Shown piece after piece: positions 35,927-44,972 of a stretch of DNA of 64,000 bases (within the stretch, counting starts at the first letter, position 1; each line of letters opens with the position of its first letter). The stretch comes from Arthrobacter sp. ISL-85 (GTDB lineage: Bacteria; Actinomycetota; Actinomycetes; Actinomycetales; Micrococcaceae): positions 58,529 to 122,528 of the forward strand of contig NZ_JAGGPQ010000002.1 of the NCBI RefSeq assembly GCF_018613675.1, given 5' to 3'. Below the pieces are notes generated by a model. The model worked only from the letters and a program-made list of their open reading frames with translations, did no database searches and was not told the origin of the DNA. A program made the translations under genes and the position numbers.

Positions 35927-36876
35927 CTTTCACGGAACTCCGGGCAGCGCTGGCAGACATCGTCGCCATCCCTGTGACGCCTTACAGGGATGGCGACCTG
36001 GACATCTCCACGTTCAAGATGCTCCTGCGCCGGCTGATCGACAGCGGTGTCACGACCATCACCCCGAATGGGAATACAAGTGAGTTCTACGCTCTGACAA
36101 CGGCAGAACGCCATGCCCTTATTGAGGCGTCGGCCGAAGCGGCGGGTGATGACGCTTTCCTGCTCCTGGGCATCGGGCATGACATTCAGACAGCCACTAC
36201 AGACGCACGGCTCGGCAGGGGAATGGGCATCCCGATGGCCATGATCCACCAGCCCACTCACCCGCATATCTCCGCTGCAGGCTGGGTTGAATACCATGCC
36301 CAGATTGCCTCAGCTGTCCCTGACATGGGCTTCGTCCTTTACATCCGCAACGAGTGGGTGACTGCGTCCATGCTGGTCGACTTGTCCGACCGTTGCCCGA
36401 ACATCATCGGGATCAAATACGCAGTCCCGGATCCTACACAGTTCGCACGGATCCGGGACTTGGCAGGCGCCGACCGGTTTGTGTGGGTTGCCGGCCTGGC
36501 TGAACCGTACGCTCTGTCTTACGCGGCGCACGGGGCAGCGGGATTTACCTCCGGACTCGTCAACGTCAACCCGGAACTGTCCCTTGCCCTTCGTGACGCC
36601 CTACGCACCGGACACTATGCTTTGGCCCGGTCGCTGCTCGCCCGGATATCCAGATTTGAGGAACTGCGGGCCGAGCACCGCTCCGCCAACAACGTCAGCG
36701 TGGTCAAGGAAGCCCTCGCGCAGCTGGGCCTGTGTGACCGGTCCATCCGGCCACCGAGCCGCGAAGTGAACGACTCCGACAGAAACGAAATCGCCGGCAT
36801 CCTCGCAGACTGGGCCACCACGCACAACCTCCTCCCCGCACCGCCTCGTCCCTCGGAAACGGCAGTGGTCGCATGA
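35923..36876 (+). CDS. DapA-family keto-deoxy-sugar-acid dehydratase/aldolase
   Basis: 317 residues, a DHDPS/NAL TIM barrel. Schiff-base Lys 165 in IIGIKYAVPD and Tyr 140 in GFVLYIRNEW are present; TPNGNTSEFYALT replaces the usual GTTGE loop and matches 5-dehydro-4-deoxyglucarate dehydratase and L-2-keto-3-deoxyarabonate dehydratase-type enzymes. With KGSADH nearby the best reading is dehydration of a 2-keto-3-deoxy acid to 2-oxoglutarate semialdehyde. An aldolase activity is the alternative. Coupled to both neighbours by ATGA overlaps. Confidence 0.87.
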   Translation: MTFTELRAALADIVAIPVTPYRDGDLDISTFKMLLRRLIDSGVTTITPNGNTSEFYALTTAERHALIEASAEAAGDDAFLLLGIGHDIQTATTDARLGRGMGIPMAMIHQPTHPHISAAGWVEYHAQIASAVPDMGFVLYIRNEWVTASMLVDLSDRCPNIIGIKYAVPDPTQFARIRDLAGADRFVWVAGLAEPYALSYAAHGAAGFTSGLVNVNPELSLALRDALRTGHYALARSLLARISRFEELRAEHRSANNVSVVKEALAQLGLCDRSIRPPSREVNDSDRNEIAGILADWATTHNLLPAPPRPSETAVVA

Positions 36877-38009
36877 AAATCACCGGCTTCAAGACCTTCA
36901 TGCAGCGGGTCGGCAACCGGCCGCGGCTCCTCCTGCGGATAGACACCGATGAAGGGATTTTCGGATGGGGTGAAGCGTACAACCACGGCCCGGACCGGGC
37001 CTTGGTGCCGGTCCTGGACTACCTGTTTGAACAGGTCCAGGGCGATGATCCCCGGCGCGTGGAGTACGTGACGCAAAAACTCATCCGCAAAGCCCGGTTT
37101 CCACAAGGAGCCATCGGCCTGGCAGCCATCTCCGCCGTGGACCATGCCCTGTGGGACATCGCGGCAAAAGCACTCGGCGTGCCGGTCTACGCCCTGCTCG
37201 GCGGAGCCGTGCGTGACCGCGTCTCAGTGTACGCCGGCGTCTACTCAGCCCCGGATCCGGCCCAGTGCAGGGAAATCACACAAGAACTCAACGAACAATA
37301 CGGCTTCACCGCTTTCAAACTGAGCCCGTTCCGCGGAGACTTGCACAACCGACGCTGGGGGCTGGTGGTGAAGGAAACCGCCAACTACTTCGCCGGTGTA
37401 AGGGAAGCCTGCCCCGACGCCTGGGATTTCGCCTTCGATGCCCACGCAAAAATCTTCGAGCCCTACCAGGCGATCCAACTCGGCAACGCCCTCGCACCAT
37501 ACCAACCCCTCTTCTTCGAAGAGCCCATTCGGCCCGAATACCTCCCCGCGTGGCACAGGCTCCGCGCAGAACTTCAGGTCCCCCTCGCCACCGGCGAGAG
37601 CCTCTACTCACCCAACGAATTCCTGACCCTGCTTACAGGCGCGGGAGCAGACATCATCCAACCGGACATCTGCGTTGTCGGAGGAATATCGCAGATGCGG
37701 AGGATCGCCACCATCGCCGAAGCGCACTTCACCACCGTGGCACCCCACAACCCCATGGGGCCGCTGGCAGTCGCCCACAACCTGCACTTCGCCGCAGCCT
37801 GCAGCAACTTCTCCATCCTTGAATACAAACTCGAAGAAACCACCTGGTGCCCAGACCCCTACATCCCAGTTGACGGGCACCTCGAACTCCGCCCCGATCG
37901 TCCCGGCTGGGGAATCGAGATCAACGAAGCTGCGCTGGGCACTGATGACTATGTCCATTGGGAGCGGCAGCTTCCCGTCCGGCCTGACGGATCCTTAGCC
38001 TATTGCTAG
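36873..38009 (+). CDS. Enolase-superfamily sugar-acid dehydratase (galactonate/hexarate type)
   Basis: 378 residues of the mandelate racemase/muconate lactonising family. The capping domain is followed by a barrel with TAFKLSPF, metal ligands in FAFDAHAKIFEP, LFFEEPIRPE and LATGES, and a catalytic His in VAPHNPMGPLA. The D-x-H and EEP/APHNP patterns fit D-galactonate-dehydratase-like enzymes acting on aldonates or aldarates, giving a 2-keto-3-deoxy acid for the preceding gene's enzyme. Exact sugar acid not determinable. Confidence 0.9.
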   Translation: MKITGFKTFMQRVGNRPRLLLRIDTDEGIFGWGEAYNHGPDRALVPVLDYLFEQVQGDDPRRVEYVTQKLIRKARFPQGAIGLAAISAVDHALWDIAAKALGVPVYALLGGAVRDRVSVYAGVYSAPDPAQCREITQELNEQYGFTAFKLSPFRGDLHNRRWGLVVKETANYFAGVREACPDAWDFAFDAHAKIFEPYQAIQLGNALAPYQPLFFEEPIRPEYLPAWHRLRAELQVPLATGESLYSPNEFLTLLTGAGADIIQPDICVVGGISQMRRIATIAEAHFTTVAPHNPMGPLAVAHNLHFAAACSNFSILEYKLEETTWCPDPYIPVDGHLELRPDRPGWGIEINEAALGTDDYVHWERQLPVRPDGSLAYC

Positions 38010-38684
38010 GAGGACCATCGCGGGGGTGAAGATTTCCAGGCTGCGGCGGATCCCGATCTGAGCTCTGCCAAGGGGACAAGCAACGAATGCCGGGCCTCGG
38101 TGTTGGCAAGGCGGACGGGCCGCTGTCAGCGAGGTTCCGGCTCTCCCTGCCGGGATCCCGGGACACAACGTGCGCGAATGCGGCCGGCGTGGTTCGACGG
38201 GCGCCGGCCAAGGGTCATTACGCTAAATCAGCTCGGGTTCTGCGGTGATTAAGGTCAGGGAGTGTTGCGGAGAGGTTCTGCATTGTGTACGGACCTTTCC
38301 GTAAAGGCTGTGCAGTTCTTGATGAGCAGTCCCCATCTACTGTGACGTATTCCAACACGTTCCGGATGGGGCAGCCTGCCGAGAGGACATCGCCAAGGGA
38401 GCTCGCCCTGGCTGACCCCGACCATCCTGACCACGCCGAACACGCTTCCTGGTGGTGTGACCAGCCCCGGTGAGCCTCGTGACCCTGCGTTCCCGGACAT
38501 CGCCGACGTGAACCGGACGCTGGCTAAGCTGGTCTGACTTACCGGACTTCCTGAAAAAGCGCTGCGAGTGACGGCCGGAATCAGCCCCTCCTGCGGATAC
38601 TCCCCCGCCTGCTTAGAGGGCCGATAATAAAGATTCTGTCGGGTTGGGCGGCGAGATTGAGCTCTGTGCTCGGTGGGGAGGCGG
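38010..38684. other. Gene-free gap
   Basis: 675 bases after the dehydratase. Short open frames occur but none has an SD, domain or coding composition. No repeats or IS ends noticed. It may contain eroded gene remains (a reading such as FPDIADVNRTLAKLV near 38490-38535), too short to assign. Confidence 0.4.
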
Positions 38685-39782
38685 CTATGTGCCTCGTATT
38701 TTGCGGAGGTACTCGCGAAGGCCCGGGATGGCGAAGTCGACCTTACCGTACCCTGGGGCTTCGATGAGGCCAGCGGCAATCAGCCGGGCCCGATAGTTCG
38801 CCACAACGTTGCTCTTGGCATTGAGCCTTTTTCCGATGTCGCCGGCGGCAACAGGCCCCTCGTCTTGTGCCACGGCATGCAGGAAGTCTTTGTCCTTGTC
38901 CGAGGCTGTTGAGAGGGCGGCTTCAATGACTGTCATTTCGTGGCGCCGGGTGGCAGCACGGATCGCTTGGGTGACGTTGTCCTCTTCGAGGGCAAGGTCG
39001 TTGATCTCGGCTTGCCGCCAGAGCTGGTAGCCGATGAGTTGGATCAGGAATGGGTAGCCCCCGGTCGCCTGCGCCGCGCGCCGGATCTCTTCGTCGCTGA
39101 TCTTGATTCCGGCCTGGGCGAAAGTGTGGGTGAAGGAACGCTCGACTTCCTTGACGGCCGCGGCATAGAGGTCGATCCGGTCTGCCCGGCGCAGGAAGGT
39201 GGCGACTCCCTCGTTCAGCAGGTCCGAGACCGCTGCTGGAAGTCCAGCGAAGATCAGCCCTATCGGAAGCCCGTCCCGGATGAAATGCTGGACGTCCGCG
39301 GCAAGTTGGGACAGTTCTGTGCGGTCTGCGGAGTGGATCTCATCAACGGTAAAGAGCAGCCCGGTCCTTTTCTCCGCGAGCAGGCTCAGGAGCTGGCTAC
39401 CCAACCGTCGCCAATCGACCTGGCGCTCTGGCGGCAGCTGCGTGGTCACGGTGAAGCCCGCCACGCCCAGGGCGGTGATTCTGCGGCCGCTGGGGCCGGA
39501 GCCGAGTTCCTCCACGTGAAGCCGCATGACCTCGCCGATCCTTCCAACGAAGCCGGGCGTGGCGGTTTCGGAGATGACGATCCAGCCTTGCTGCCGCGCT
39601 TTGTCCTGGGCTGCGCTGAGCAGGGCGGTCTTGCCGATGCCTCGGGCGCCGGTGATGATGGTGAGCAGTCCAGGTGCCCCGGAACCGAGCTGCAGGCCGT
39701 ACTCGAACTCGTCGAGCATGCCCGCACGTCCTATCAGTTCCGGGGGAGTGGCGCCCGCCGTCGGACGGAAAGGATTCCTCAC
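38685..39782 (-). CDS. AAA ATP-binding protein (STAND/ORC-like)
   Basis: 365 residues. N-terminal PPELIGRAGMLDEFEYGL then Walker A ITGARGIGKTALL at about 42-54, Walker B LLFTVDEIHSAD near 142-153, GLIFAGLP sensor 1 region, and ATGGYPFLIQLIGYQLWRQA, the GxP-type sensor 2 of STAND/Cdc6-like ATPases. A C-terminal winged helix (EGPVAAGDIGKRLNAKSNVVANYRARLIAAGLI) suggests DNA binding. Stand-alone in this window. CTGTGAG repeats lie just upstream and an ISL3 element has inserted 77 bases before its start, which may change its expression. Role unknown; a regulator or a defence sensor are possible. Confidence 0.8.
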   Translation of the reverse strand: MRNPFRPTAGATPPELIGRAGMLDEFEYGLQLGSGAPGLLTIITGARGIGKTALLSAAQDKARQQGWIVISETATPGFVGRIGEVMRLHVEELGSGPSGRRITALGVAGFTVTTQLPPERQVDWRRLGSQLLSLLAEKRTGLLFTVDEIHSADRTELSQLAADVQHFIRDGLPIGLIFAGLPAAVSDLLNEGVATFLRRADRIDLYAAAVKEVERSFTHTFAQAGIKISDEEIRRAAQATGGYPFLIQLIGYQLWRQAEINDLALEEDNVTQAIRAATRRHEMTVIEAALSTASDKDKDFLHAVAQDEGPVAAGDIGKRLNAKSNVVANYRARLIAAGLIEAPGYGKVDFAIPGLREYLRKIRGT

Positions 39783-39791
39783 CGCAAAACC

Positions 39792-39831
39792 TCCTGTGAG
39801 TCCCTGTGAGTCTTGTGAGCGCCTGTGAGTC
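39792..39831. repeat. Short direct repeats CTGTGAG(T)
   Basis: CTGTGAGT occurs at about 39793, 39803 and 39823 with a partial TTGTGAGC at 39813, so four units about 10 bases apart, right in front of the AAA gene start. The helical-turn spacing suggests a protein-binding array, perhaps for autoregulation. Confidence 0.55.
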
Positions 39832-39858
39832 TACCCTCTTGTCGTTCCAAGGCTGACC

Positions 39859-39866
39859 ACTTTGCC
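39859..39866. repeat. Left target-site duplication of the ISL3 element
   Basis: ACTTTGCC directly before the left inverted repeat; the identical 8 bases follow the right repeat at 41312-41319. ISL3 elements make 8-bp duplications. Confidence 0.92.
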
Positions 39867-41311
39867 GGCTCTTCACGGTTCGTGGTGAATGTTCTGCCGT
39901 GATGGGTGTTCATGCCGCTGTTCTGGCGGCACTGCGCAACAGAATACGCGTTTTGTAGTTGCGTGCGTTGGTGAATCCCCGGCCAGTCCTTTTGATGTGC
40001 TTGATCGCTGTGTTGTTGGCTTCCACTTTCGCGGTCGTCGCGCCGGTGACAATGAGGACTTCTATTTCTTTCCACCAACGGCAGACGGTGCGCCAGAGCC
40101 GGTTCGTCTCCGGTTGTGCGGCTCTCTCGACCAGGGCCTTCAGCCGGTCCTTCGCAACGGCCGCCTCGGCGAGGGAACCGGTGGCCAGCAACGTCCTGAG
40201 CTGTTCCTTGACCAGCCAGGCGGCCTCAAGCTTCCCGGTGGCGTCGTCAGTGGCGAACACGGTGGCCAGCCGGTCCCGGGCCCGGCCCGAGAGCGTGTCC
40301 CCGGCCCGCAGGAGCAACCGCCGATTGGCCCAGACCGGATCGATGGAGCGTCCCCGCCGGCCATGGACCTGCTGGGTGAGCCGCTGCCGGACCTCGGTCA
40401 GCATGTCATTGCCGAGCTTGACCAGGTGGAACGCGTCGACCGAGACAGCGGTCCGTGGCAGCCACATCCGCAATGCTTTCCGGAACGCCGCCGAGGGGTC
40501 GATCGCAACGACCTGCACGCCCAGGCGCCACTCCAACGGACGGGCGAACAGCCAGTCCCCGACACCATCGCTGTCGCGGCCACCCACGATGCCAAGGACC
40601 TGGCCGGTGTCGAGATCGACGATGGTCGTCATCCAAGGTTCGTACCGCTTCCACGCCTTGGTGGCCGGATCGCGGTAGAACCGCACGGCTCGGTAGCGGT
40701 GTTCATCAATGCCAAGCATCCGAGGTGCCAGGGCATCCACATCGGGCAGCGTCAGCGCCGCGGAATCAAGGGCCTGCTGCACCAGCCACCAAGAGACCCC
40801 GAACGAAGCGGCGGCCTCAGCCGCGGCCCGGCCGGATCCAATCACGGCAGCCACCAAGGCCTCCCGGAGCCGGCGGGTGGACCGAGCCCGGCGCGGAACC
40901 TGCGCGGTCTCCTCGGTGAATGTCCGGCGCGGGCACAAGTACTCGTCGCAAAAGAATCTGCGCTTGGCCCATTGCACCTCGACCGGCCCGGCGACGGGGA
41001 TGTCTCGTACGCGTTGGGGCCGGCGGGAATGAACGCGGTTGCTGATCACCCCGCACGATGGGCAGCCGGCCTCGGAGGTGGCCACGACGCGAATCCGCCG
41101 CTGCCCGAAGGCAAGGACTTCAGCGCCGGTCACGCGGTAGTCAGGCAGGTTGAAAATGGCGGTGGCAGCATCGGGGCGCGGGGAAGTAGGCTCGATCAAG
41201 GCTCGTAGCTCCTGACTTGATGAATGCGTAGAGAACATCCATCACAGCAGGGCTACGAGCCCTTCAGCTTTCAAGACACGGAACCCGTTTCACCACCAAC
41301 CGCGAAGAGCC
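39867..41311 (-). mobile_element. Complete ISL3-family insertion sequence
   Basis: 1445 bases. Inverted repeats 39867-39889 and 41289-41311 begin GGCTCTTC and match in 21 of 23 positions; GGCTCTTC ends are typical of ISL3. An intact transposase lies inside, and identical 8-bp ACTTTGCC duplications flank it, showing a simple and recent transposition. It sits between the AAA ATPase gene and the fructan locus. Confidence 0.95.
39910..41238 (-). CDS. ISL3 family transposase
   Basis: 442 residues, full length. N-terminal zinc-binding segment (CPSCGVISNRVHSRR, FFCDEYLCPRRTF), a helix-turn-helix region around SFGVSWWLVQQAL, and the DDE domain with LGIDEHRY, VVAIDPSAAFRKAL, SVDAFHLVKLGN and the C-terminal acidic residue in TTAKVEANNTAIKHIKRTGRG. 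All features of the zf-ISL3 / DDE_Tnp_ISL3 family are intact, so the element is probably active. Confidence 0.96.
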   Translation of the reverse strand: MFSTHSSSQELRALIEPTSPRPDAATAIFNLPDYRVTGAEVLAFGQRRIRVVATSEAGCPSCGVISNRVHSRRPQRVRDIPVAGPVEVQWAKRRFFCDEYLCPRRTFTEETAQVPRRARSTRRLREALVAAVIGSGRAAAEAAASFGVSWWLVQQALDSAALTLPDVDALAPRMLGIDEHRYRAVRFYRDPATKAWKRYEPWMTTIVDLDTGQVLGIVGGRDSDGVGDWLFARPLEWRLGVQVVAIDPSAAFRKALRMWLPRTAVSVDAFHLVKLGNDMLTEVRQRLTQQVHGRRGRSIDPVWANRRLLLRAGDTLSGRARDRLATVFATDDATGKLEAAWLVKEQLRTLLATGSLAEAAVAKDRLKALVERAAQPETNRLWRTVCRWWKEIEVLIVTGATTAKVEANNTAIKHIKRTGRGFTNARNYKTRILLRSAARTAA

Positions 41312-41319
41312 ACTTTGCC
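41312..41319. repeat. Right target-site duplication of the ISL3 element
   Basis: ACTTTGCC, identical to 39859-39866, directly after the right inverted repeat. Confidence 0.92.
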
Positions 41320-41870
41320 CGTGTCTCTGCAAGAGAACGTCACCTGCGTCCGGACGCACCTTGCCTGCGCTGGCGTCAGAATTCCGTGAGATTTCGGTTT
41401 ATTGAGAGTGCGCTCATGATCTTCTCAGATCACACCCTGACAGTGGGCGGGAAAGGAATCGGGGCGAGGAAGTTCGAAAATAATCCAAACAGCCCAAAGA
41501 TTCCAGACTTACTGGAGCCCGGTTGGGCAGTGGGTGCTGATGTCGCACATGTTCGATCTGGGCGGGGTTCCCGCGAACGAGTGGGAGTTCCGCGCGCTGG
41601 CCGAGTCCTCCCATTTCAGGCCGCTCTCACGTCAGGTTTGGGTGTTCCCTAACCGGACGAACATGGTGGATTCCTTTAGGCCCCCTGCTTCACGGCGCGG
41701 GATGGTGGCAATCCCGAAGCTTGTAGAACTGGGCTGGTTAAACGGCGTACCTATTGCCGTGGATCGTACGTCCCCACCACACCGGCCACGTCAGCAACTG
41801 GTAGACCCGCCCGCAGAAGTTGATCCGCCATGTTGACGGTCGCTGTGATGCACGCTACAGTTCATCAGAA
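41320..41870. other. Gene-free gap upstream of the fructan operon
   Basis: No convincing coding region. An open frame of about 100 codons (from 41534) has no SD or recognised domain. The last 50 bases should hold the lacI promoter. Confidence 0.4.
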
Positions 41871-41884
41871 GTTATACGAATAAC
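41871..41884. promoter_or_regulatory. LacI-type operator-like sequence upstream of the fructan operon
   Basis: GTTATACGAATAAC is an imperfect palindrome (GTTAT / ATAAC arms) 33 bases before the LacI start. A related GTTATACGTATTAC with a central ATACGTAT palindrome lies at 43064-43077 inside the first permease gene. Both have the size and symmetry of LacI-family sites. Confidence 0.5.
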
Positions 41885-41916
41885 CTATGAAGTCCCAGTG
41901 GTCCAAGGAGGTGCCC

Positions 41917-42960
41917 GTGGCTGGAACGAAACCGAAGTCCGGACCGACGATGCATGATGTCGCAGCCGCCGCCGGGGTATCCCAGGCCACCGTGTCCCTC
42001 GTGCTGAATTCAGCCTCCGGGTCACGATTTTCTGAAGACACCCGTCGCCGGGTGCAGGACGCCGTAGACCGGCTGGGCTACCGAACGAACGCCCACGCGA
42101 AGGTGCTGCGCGGGGGAGTTGCTGGGATGATCGGTTTCGTCGGCGACTTCGTTGCATCGTCCCCCTTCGCCGGGCGTATTATTGAAGCCGCCCAGGACCG
42201 GGCCTGGGAATCCGGACTCCTGCTGCTGACCGTGAACACGGGGGGCGACCGGGCACTTGAGGCGGCTTCGCTGGAAACGATGTTGTCCTACAAGGTCGCG
42301 GGCGTAGTCTATGCGTCCATGTACCACCAGCTGCTGGACGTTCCGGAGGTCCTCGGCGAAGTGCCTTCAGTAGTCCTCAACTCCGAGGACCGCGACGGGC
42401 GGTTCTGCAGCGTCGCGCCCGACGAGGAAGAAGGCGGTTACACGGCCACCCGGCACCTGATCGCCGCCGGGCACACGCGTATCGCCTTGATCAATAACGA
42501 CGTGCTTGAGAGCGGGCTCCCGGCCGCCGTCGGCCGGTTCGCGGGCTACTCCAGAGCCATGCAAGAGCACGGACTGGAAGTGAACCCGGACTTCGTGCGC
42601 TTCGGACACGGCGCCGAGCCGGACGGATTTGAGCACGCCACGAGCCTGCTCACAGCCGCCTGCCGGCCTACCGCGATCTTTTGCGGAACTGACCGAATGG
42701 CCTGGGGCGCCTACCAGGCTGCGGCCACCCTGGGGTTCTCCATCCCGTCCGATCTCTCAATCGTCGGCTTCGACAACCAGGAAACCCTGGCCCCCCACCT
42801 CAGGCCCGCGCTGACCACCCTTGAACTTCCGTTCGAGGCAATGGGGCGCCGGGCGGTCGACCTGGTCCTGCAGGGCACCGAGCCCGAGGGCCGGGTCGAG
42901 TTGATGGAGTGCCCTTTGATTGAACGAAACTCAGTGACCCATCCAAAGGAGATGCCATGA
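41917..42960 (+). CDS. LacI-family regulator of the fructan operon
   Basis: 347 residues from a GTG at 41917 with a full AAGGAGG six bases upstream; an ATG 30 bases earlier lacks an SD. HTH and hinge: TMHDVAAAAGVSQATVSLVLN, FSEDTRRRVQDAVDRLGYRTN. Periplasmic-binding-like core: GMIGFVGDFVASSPFAGRII, IFCGTDRMAWGAYQAAATLGF, SIVGFDNQETLAPHLRPALTT. First gene of the ABC-GH32-fructokinase operon and overlapping the permease start, so it most likely represses this operon until fructose or an oligosaccharide is present. Confidence 0.92.
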   Translation: MAGTKPKSGPTMHDVAAAAGVSQATVSLVLNSASGSRFSEDTRRRVQDAVDRLGYRTNAHAKVLRGGVAGMIGFVGDFVASSPFAGRIIEAAQDRAWESGLLLLTVNTGGDRALEAASLETMLSYKVAGVVYASMYHQLLDVPEVLGEVPSVVLNSEDRDGRFCSVAPDEEEGGYTATRHLIAAGHTRIALINNDVLESGLPAAVGRFAGYSRAMQEHGLEVNPDFVRFGHGAEPDGFEHATSLLTAACRPTAIFCGTDRMAWGAYQAAATLGFSIPSDLSIVGFDNQETLAPHLRPALTTLELPFEAMGRRAVDLVLQGTEPEGRVELMECPLIERNSVTHPKEMP

Positions 42961-43931
42961 GCCGCACCATCCCGGCCCTACGCCGGCGTCCGTCTGCGGC
43001 ACCGCTGCCGCAGCGAAAGATTTCTTTTTCACTTCGCTTGAAAAAGATTTCCCGCGCTTGGCAGTTATACGTATTACTAGCACCGGCTCTGGTCTACATC
43101 GCGGTTTTCAAATACTGGCCGATGTACGGAGTTCAGATCGCTTTCAAGAACTACAACCCTGCTGACGGTTTTACGGACAGCCCATGGGTGGGTCTGACGC
43201 ACTTCATCAGGTTCGTGAACTCCTACCAGTTCGGTCAGGTTCTCGGAAACACCCTGTGGATCGCGGTTCTGGGCCTTCTGGTGGCTTTTCCAATCCCGAT
43301 CATCCTGGCGTTGCTGGTAAATCAGCTCCAGAGCGAAAGGTTCAAGAAGTTCACCCAGACGGTGCTGTATTCGCCGGCGTTCATTTCAACGGTGGTGGTG
43401 GTGGGCATCATGTTCGTGGTGCTGTCCCCGCGGTCGGGGCTGGTGAATAACGCGATCCAGCTTGCCGGCGGTGAACCGATCTTCTTCATGGGATCGGCCG
43501 AATGGTTCCGGCCCATCTACGTCATCTCGGATGTCTGGCAGAACGCCGGTTTCTCCATGATCGTGTATCTGGCGGCCCTGGCGGCCATCGATCCGGCCCT
43601 GCACGACGCGGCGAAAGTCGACGGCGCCTCCAAGCTCCAGCGCATCCGGCACATCGACCTGCCGGGCATCATGCCGGTGGTAACGATTCTGTTCATCCTG
43701 GCCATCGGCAACCTGCTGAACGTCGGGTTCGAGAAGGCACTGCTGATGCAGACACCACTGAACCTCTCGAACTCCGAGATCATCCAGACCTACGTCTACC
43801 ACGCGGGACTGCAGCAGGCCCAGTTCAGCTACTCGGCCGCCATCGGCCTGTTCAACTCCGTCCTCAACCTGGCACTGCTGCTCTTCTTCAATACGGTGGC
43901 GCGCCGGGCTAACCAAGCGACCCTGTGGTGA
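42957..43931 (+). CDS. ABC oligosaccharide permease (LplB type)
   Basis: 324 residues, six membrane segments. YVLLAPALVYIAVFKYWPMYGVQIAFKNY and the EAA loop LHDAAKVDGASKLQRIRHIDLPGI are characteristic of the LplB/YtcP class of permeases used with large (over 500-residue) binding proteins. Overlaps the LacI stop (ATGA). A LacI-operator-like palindrome lies inside the gene near its start. Confidence 0.93.
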   Translation: MSRTIPALRRRPSAAPLPQRKISFSLRLKKISRAWQLYVLLAPALVYIAVFKYWPMYGVQIAFKNYNPADGFTDSPWVGLTHFIRFVNSYQFGQVLGNTLWIAVLGLLVAFPIPIILALLVNQLQSERFKKFTQTVLYSPAFISTVVVVGIMFVVLSPRSGLVNNAIQLAGGEPIFFMGSAEWFRPIYVISDVWQNAGFSMIVYLAALAAIDPALHDAAKVDGASKLQRIRHIDLPGIMPVVTILFILAIGNLLNVGFEKALLMQTPLNLSNSEIIQTYVYHAGLQQAQFSYSAAIGLFNSVLNLALLLFFNTVARRANQATLW

Positions 43932-43938
43932 TGCCAAA

Positions 43939-44898
43939 ATGTCTCTGACAACCAACCCCCGCACTACCGAAAGCCCTACACGGGCCGTCATCCAAGACCG
44001 TCCCAAGCAGACGCTGCGGGACAAGTACGGTGACAGGGCCTTCAACATCACAGCCACAGCCATCCTGCTGCTGTCCATCCTGGCCGTGGTCTACCCCCTC
44101 TATTTCATTGTGATTGCTTCGGTCAGCGATCCGAACGCAATCTACGAAGGCAAGGTCTGGCTGTTTCCGTCGGGCGTGACACTTGAGGGATACCAGCGGA
44201 TCTTCGCTGACAGCCGGATCTGGAACGGCCTGGGCAACACCCTCATCTACACCGTCGTGGGCACCGCGATCAGTGTCACTACGATTCTTTGCGGCGCCTA
44301 CGCACTGTCACGCAAAGATATGCCGGGCCGGAAAATCCTGATGCTCCTGTTCGTCATCACCATGTTCTTCGACGGCGGGCTCATCACCAAGTACCTGGTC
44401 GTCCGGGACCTGGGCATGCTCAACACCGTCTGGGCCGTCGTCCTTCCCGGTGCCGTCGGGGTATGGAACCTGATCATCGCCCGATCCTTCTTCGAACACA
44501 CCATCCCGAACGAACTCCGCGAAGCCGCCCAGATGGACGGCGCCACTGACTTCAAGTTCTTCTTCAAGATGGTGCTGCCACTATCCAAGCCCCTGATCAT
44601 GCTCATGATCATGATCCACGTCGTGGCCCAGTGGAACTCGTTCTTCGACGCCCTGATCTTCCTCAATGACGACTCCAAGTACCCGCTGCAGCTCGTGCTG
44701 CGCAACATCCTCATCCAATCCGATGTTTCATCCACCGGCACCACCGGAGGAGACATCCAGTCCTATGCGGCAGCGCAAAGGATCGCAGAGCTCACCAAGT
44801 ACGCCATGATCGTCGTCTCGAGCCTGCCCCTGATGATTGCCCTGCCATTCATGCAGAAACACTTCACCAAGGGCGCCATGATCGGCGCCGTGAAATAG
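43939..44898 (+). CDS. ABC oligosaccharide permease (LplC type)
   Basis: 319 residues. ILAVVYPLYFIVIASVSDPNAIYEGKVWLFP, MFFDGGLITKYLVVRDLGML and the EAA loop ELREAAQMDGATDFKFFFKMVLPLSKP place it with LplC/YcjP-type permeases. The ending FMQKHFTKGAMIGAVKG-like is canonical. Starts seven bases after its partner. Confidence 0.93.
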   Translation: MSLTTNPRTTESPTRAVIQDRPKQTLRDKYGDRAFNITATAILLLSILAVVYPLYFIVIASVSDPNAIYEGKVWLFPSGVTLEGYQRIFADSRIWNGLGNTLIYTVVGTAISVTTILCGAYALSRKDMPGRKILMLLFVITMFFDGGLITKYLVVRDLGMLNTVWAVVLPGAVGVWNLIIARSFFEHTIPNELREAAQMDGATDFKFFFKMVLPLSKPLIMLMIMIHVVAQWNSFFDALIFLNDDSKYPLQLVLRNILIQSDVSSTGTTGGDIQSYAAAQRIAELTKYAMIVVSSLPLMIALPFMQKHFTKGAMIGAVK

Positions 44899-44972
44899 GG
44901 ACCCTTCCCGCACCACCCGTCCCGGGGCATCCGCCACGGGCCGGCAAAACACACCTCAGAATAGGAATGACC

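Noticed and set aside
39889..41208. 439-codon open frame on plus, opposite the transposase
   Set aside because: Antisense of an intact ISL3 transposase; no motif.
41534..41836. 100-codon open frame between the IS and lacI
   Set aside because: No SD or recognisable domain; treated as non-coding.
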